A DNA stretch of 64,000 nucleotides, taken from contig JANUWF010001217.1 of the NCBI GenBank assembly GCA_026120185.1, forward strand, positions 434,001 through 498,000, written 5' to 3'. The notes beneath the pieces were generated by a model. It did not search any database, was not told the origin of the DNA, and saw only the letters and a program-made list of their open reading frames with translations. This stretch comes from Voacanga thouarsii. Its lineage: Eukaryota > Streptophyta > Magnoliopsida > Gentianales > Apocynaceae. The position numbers and the translations under genes are program-made. Below, piece after piece: positions 59,401 through 64,000 of this stretch; the stretch's first letter is position 1, and each line of letters begins with the position of its first letter.

Positions 59401-61656
59401 ATCAAGTGTGTTTCAGAAGCAGAGTCTCCCAGTATCACAAAGGTCTCAAGTCTTGCTTGTGTAAAATAGAGAGCAAACTGATTCAACCCAGTTTCCCAGA
59501 GGTCCAAAGGCATAAACATGCTTTAAGTGAGAAAGACTATTCTTCAGCAAGTTGATCACTTTCAACTTGATATTATGTTTCCACAATGTCTGACAACTCA
59601 TAAATAAGAAACTTTATATAGTTTTGAAATTCCAGCTGCAACAAACCAGACAAGTATTTTGAGACCAAAAAAGGCACAAGAAGAGCAGTAGATACTTACA
59701 ACTTCAAACATCTTGAGTGTTTGCAATTACATTGCTTTTGCTTTTTTGGTGTACCATCTTTGGCTTCAGAAATATTTGGCCTTGGCCGTGGTCTTGGTGA
59801 TTCAGGTTTCCTGAAAGAGGAGAACAAGTTATATCATGCAACAATGGATTCAGAAATTTTGAAATTATGTACAAATATCTGTTAAACAAATGCAAATAAC
59901 TACAACCAGATGAGTAAGAATATCAAGATAACCAAAGTTCTTAAGAATTATTCAGAACTAAGAGCATGACAATTTTAGGGCTTCAAAGGCTTGGAGAAAG
60001 GATATTTACCTACATGTCCTCACCCCCTACCCAAAGTGAAGAACACAAAGAACAGAGAAACATGCACATTTATCCATAGAGCACCAAACACACTTCTTCT
60101 GACATCGGTTCCATGAATTTGACATTTGTACAGCTTATCCTCGAAGAAGTAGAAAATAAGAGTAATGCTTCATCACAAGGTGCTTGTGAAATCAATGTGG
60201 AAGTTCAAAGGATAAGAGGAAATGTAGATCAGTTTTCATTTCTAAAGGAGTCATTATGTGAATCAAATAAGATAGTTGTTGAAAAAGCTCCAACTCAGGA
60301 ATGATCAAAATCATCATTGCAATGGCACCACAGGCATAATAAGGCATTCAATTCAGGGCAGAGTCTTTACACGAGTACGATGAATAAGTTAGTAATCTAT
60401 TTAGGTATTTAAATCGAAAAGAAGGATAAAATTTCAATATGGAAACAAAGAAATAAAAGAGATAGGACTATATGTAGATAAGTTTTCATTTCTAAAGGAG
60501 TCCTTTTGTGAATCAAATAAGATAGTTATTGGAAAAGCTCCAACTCAGGAATGATCAAAATTGTCGTTTCAATGGACCACAGACAAAATAAGGCATTCAA
60601 TTCAGGGCAGAACCTTTACACGGGTACGAGGAATAAGTTACAAATCTATTTAGGTGGTTAAATAAAAAAGAACGATAAAATTTCAATATGGAAGCAAAGA
60701 AATAAAAGCGGACTTTCTGCATTTATCACAACAGAATCCACACACTAAAACCAACCAACTAACATGCAAAAACAGCCAAAATTTCCAAATTCTCTTTGAT
60801 TGGCCTGTGGCCTGAAGCTAAAGACAGAAATAAGTAAAAAGAAAAATATCATTTTAATCTTTCACAGCAATCAAGCAGCCAAAGAAGAAAGTGTATACAA
60901 TGTTGAAAGAAACATAATCACTTCTTCAGCCAGTCATTTCCAAAACATGTCACGTGACTCATTTGACATTTCCAAATATAAAATTCAGTTTTCATAGTCC
61001 TGAGAATTACGAAGTCTACTTCAGTTACTAAGAAAAGAAAGATGATAACATGCTTTCCTGGAGATAAGCTAAAGCTTTCCTATAACTGATCCTAGAAACT
61101 AAAAATGGAAATTTTGCGCAAACCTTTGTTACGTTAAACCTAGAAAATGAATAATTTTGTTTAATTAAACTCCAAATAAACAATCTTTATCACAAATTTA
61201 GAACTTTCATAGGTGAAAAGGGAAAAGAAAATTCAGAAGAGCAGAAATTTACACAGGCCTCATGGAAGGATGAGCCGTTGGAGGCACTGGAGGTTGTTGC
61301 ATGGGCATTAACATTATCTGCGGCTGTGGCTGTGGCTGTGGCTGCGGCTGCGCTTGAGGTTTTGAAGGCTGGCTCGGCTTAAGAGCATGCGGTTGCGGTT
61401 GCGGTTGCGGTTGCGACTGCGGCTGTGACTGACTTGGCTTCAGCAGGGGTACTGATGGCTGACTCTGGTTAGGATGCTCGGGCAAAGCGGCCATAGAAGG
61501 CGCCGCCGATGAACCTCCACTATACCCCGTAAAATCAAGCTGTCTCGCTAGCTTCTTCGCCGGAAAATCTGTCGCCGCTGGAGGCGGCTGCTGCTGGGCA
61601 GCTGTCTCCGATTGAGACTTTTTTGGAGGGAAATCCCCTCCCTCACTTAGCTCCAT
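53455..61656 (-). CDS. TCX5-like: CXC-domain (tesmin/TSO1-like, CPP family) DNA-binding protein, TCX5-like
   Basis: Eight exons on the minus strand: 61656-61253, 59810-59700, 58572-58395, 57218-56862, 56529-56426, 56352-56258, 55177-54761, 53705-53455, giving 638 residues in one frame. The N-terminal 130 residues carry a Pro/Gln-rich tract. The first CXC repeat has nine cysteines (162-191), the linker has the conserved RNPNAFRPK (211-219), and the second CXC repeat has nine cysteines (247-277). This tandem CXC-hinge-CXC layout defines the CRC DNA-binding domain of LIN54/TSO1 proteins, which bind CHR-type promoter sites as part of DREAM-like complexes. Arabidopsis TCX5/6 repress DNA methylation and cell-cycle genes. 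The conserved C-terminus follows ([20 protein letters not shown] and [18 protein letters not shown]). Intron 7 uses a GC donor. Function is inferred from family. Confidence 0.95.
57335..57438 (+). repeat. LINE/SINE-type 3' tail in CXC gene intron 3
   Basis: TTCATGTAGCCGACCCCAAG, then TTGGGATTAAGGCTTAG, then TTATTGTTGTTATT. This string is the familiar 3' end shared by plant RTE-type LINEs and Au-like SINEs, ending in a TTG-rich tail. No 5' head was found, so the class is open. Confidence 0.65.
59203..59334. repeat. Near-perfect foldback hairpin in CXC gene intron 2
   Basis: Arms 59,221-59,265 and 59,272-59,316 are exact reverse complements over 45 bp with a 6-base loop (AAGGAA). Pairing continues outward to about 59,203 and 59,334 with a few mismatches. 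It contains no open coding unit. Confidence 0.95.
60224..60715. repeat. 250-bp tandem duplication in CXC gene intron 1
   Basis: GTAGAT at 60,224 recurs at 60,474. The units share TCATTTCTAAAGGAGTC, AAAGCTCCAACTCAGGAATG and AATAAGGCATTCAATTCAGG with modest divergence. Confidence 0.93.
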
Positions 61657-62200
61657 TTAAAAGCAGATTGAACAAAACAGCGACTAAATTTGCACAATTC
61701 TTGAATTAATTGCTGAATAATCTTAGCAATAATCACCAAAAAAATTCCCGAAAATTACAAATTTTACGAACGGAAAGAAATCTCAAATTCCAAAACTTGG
61801 AATCGGAATCGCAAACCTCTTCACTCAGCTCAGATTCAAAACAAAATTACAAAACGAAAATTCAACAAAAATGTCAGTCTACAAAGAAAGACTTCCTAAA
61901 ATTCACCTCAATCAACACACAACCTCGATCCCTCGACGATATATTGTATATACAAGACCAGATAAAGGAGGAGAGAGAAAGAGCGAAGGGATTTCGAAGA
62001 AGAGAGGGAGAGGAGAATGGGCTTTTGCCTCAGTGGTGTGTTGTATCTTTGTATCGCTCCCTCTTCGTTTTGAAATTGAATTTTGTAAATATTGGACGGC
62101 GAGATTTTGGTGATGTTATCATCCGACGGTTGTAAATGAATTATTAGATCTCACGGCTGAAATTCATAGGAGCTCTCAGGATGGCCGTGTGGACGTACGA
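61657..62200 (-). promoter_or_regulatory. Upstream region and 5' leader of the CXC gene
   Basis: On the minus strand the leader just above the start codon is A/T-rich, and a CT-rich stretch (complement of GGAGGAGAGAGAAAGAGCG, about 61,968-61,986) follows, typical of a plant core promoter or leader. Open frames on the + strand here show no domain. No TATA box could be fixed. Confidence 0.45.
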
Positions 62201-64000
62201 TTTAGGAAATGATTGTTTAGGGTCTATTGCAGTTAGATGTTATCAGATGTATGAGAGTCCATGATAACAAAGAGAATCCAATTCTTCATTCGTCCACGTC
62301 AGTCCAGAAGGATTTTCACTTGCGGTTTTGTCGGTTCCTATTGGTCCGAGTCTTTACTGACTCTCGCCAACTGTAACATGTGAATATTCTTGGGCGACGG
62401 GCCCGCATGAGATTCTATATTTCTATTTCATTGAAAAATAAATAACTGCCGCTATTACTAAGCAGTCAGTCTACGCCGCGGTTGACATAACAAGTAAAAA
62501 AATGCGAATGTCCATCGACGGCCAGGATCTTCCGGAACGGAATTGGAGTTCTGATGACTAACGGATGAGATTGATTGCGGCTGAGTTTTGATAAGGGATG
62601 CACTGAATTAAATCCCTTTTTGGCAAATTCGTATTTCTTCTAAAATAAATACATTTTGCTTAGTTTACATGTATTTGAGAAACGAATTTGAATTTTAAAA
62701 AAACATAGTCATATAGAACAAAAAAGTGATAATATAATATTTTATTAATAGAGGACAAGTTTCAAAGATTAAAAGTACTTTTTAAGAATTGAGAATAACT
62801 TAAATTGATTTTTTTAAAAATTAAATAAAAATTTTTCAACATAAATTATTATTCAAATACACCATCAGTAAAAATTACATTTTCACTTAATAAATACATT
62901 TTACTAAATCAAAATTTCAATTCGAATACTTATCAAACGCATTATCTTTCTTTTTGTAATAGGATAAAATTAAAGGTGTCAATTTAGATGACACTTTTAT
63001 CCAAATTCATTGTAAAGAAATGAATATAGGTAATTAAAAATAAATAAATAAAATTAATTTGATATCAACTTAAATCTAACAAAATTAAAAAATTTTAAAT
63101 AGATATCTGTGAAATCTATTTATATTCATAATCTATTTAAATCTATTTAAATATAAAAAATTTATATAACTTTCACAATTTAAAGAATAAATCCCACCAA
63201 TTTATAGTATATAATATTCATTACTAATATCTTCAATTAATAAAAGATCAAGTATAAAATAAAATATTTATTTAATTTAAATTCTACTATCACATAAATT
63301 CCAGGATTAATATATTTAATTAATATAAAATAAAATAAAATATTTTTAATGGACAAAAATATATATATAAATAAATATCCGTAATCCATATAAATTTATT
63401 TATTAAATTATATTTAATTTTACTTAACTCTAAATCAATATCTATCTTGCCAAATTCTCCAAAAAAATAAAATAATAAAGTATATATATTAATTAACCCT
63501 ATTATATATTTAATTGCAAAAGACTTTACCTATTTAATAATTCAATAAATTAATTAAAATTATTTATTTATTTTATTAAATATATTTAATAACAAATAAT
63601 ATTTTTAATAATAAATTTTTATTATTATTTAATTAATTAAAACATATTAAAATTTTATAAATTAAATGAAATAAAAATTATTTAAATTTGCTATTAAAAT
63701 ATATTTTAATTATTAATTTTTATATTTAATTTAAATTATAATAATATATAATATATAAATAAATTATAATTAATTTATATTGTAAATTTATTTAAACTTT
63801 AATATTTACAATTTAATGTCTTTAAATTTTATTTTTTATTAAATAAATCCTCACTAAAAATTCAAAAAAGAAAAAAAAGTGAAAAAACAAGATAAAATCA
63901 TAAAAATACTATCAAATAATTTATATTTCATAATAGACTTTAAAATATCCTCTAGTAATAATATTTAATAAAAATTAACACTTATTCAATAAAAATTTTT
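62200..64000. other. AT-rich intergenic DNA
   Basis: No gene, RNA or bounded repeat was recognised. Composition is extremely AT-rich from about 62,600 to the end. Confidence 0.5.

Noticed and set aside
60113..60304. 63-codon + strand frame in CXC intron 1
   Set aside because: It is antisense to the gene, partly inside the 250-bp duplication, and the second copy is not open. No family was recognised.
61710..62135. 141-codon + strand frame upstream of the CXC gene
   Set aside because: It lies over the CXC gene's leader and promoter on the opposite strand, with no domain.

Overview
The window is nuclear DNA from a flowering plant, most likely a eudicot. It is very AT-rich between genes, its genes have many introns with plant-type splice sites, and it carries plant Ty1/copia and Ty3/gypsy retrotransposons, Stowaway-, hAT- and PIF-type MITEs, and plant-specific proteins. 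I cannot name the species.

Positions 1 to about 35,700 are mostly mobile DNA. A decayed Ty3/gypsy element on the + strand (1 to about 6,800) is interrupted by a 1.8-kb LTR-like insertion at 2,771-4,570. Next comes one probable terminal exon of an unidentified minus-strand gene (7,330-7,473). Two related decayed Ty1/copia elements follow in opposite orientations (minus 9,650-15,614; plus 17,641-23,074). The first has a Stowaway-like MITE in one LTR, and an RNase H-like pseudogene fragment lies between the two. A PIF/Harbinger-like MITE (25,695-26,606) precedes a small minus-strand gene for an organelle-targeted protein like NUCLEAR FUSION DEFECTIVE 6 (26,806-27,191). Two inverted sister hAT-type MITEs lie at 27,477-28,574. 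A repeat-rich block at about 31,080-35,660 contains the decayed tail of a MAIN-like (plant mobile domain) reading frame and several CCTCGTGTCT palindromes.

Positions 38,500-62,000 hold two intact host genes. One is an 18-exon peroxisomal beta-oxidation multifunctional protein of the AIM1 type (+ strand, 38,562-48,474, 724 residues, ending in the peroxisomal signal SRL). The other is an 8-exon CXC/tesmin-TSO1-like (CPP family, TCX5-like) DNA-binding protein (minus strand, 53,455-61,656, 638 residues). The first makes and trims acyl-CoAs in peroxisomes, the second is a nuclear regulator of cell-cycle and chromatin genes, and nothing suggests they act together. The rest (35,700-38,500, 48,600-53,400 and 62,200-64,000) is AT-rich intergenic DNA.

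I found no clear new biological system. The best second looks are a near-perfect 45-bp-arm hairpin in an intron of the CXC gene, the MAIN-like/palindrome repeat block, a phase-supported GC-AG intron, and the pair of inverted hAT-type MITEs. All gene models were built by reading splice sites and frame by eye, with no transcript or database support.
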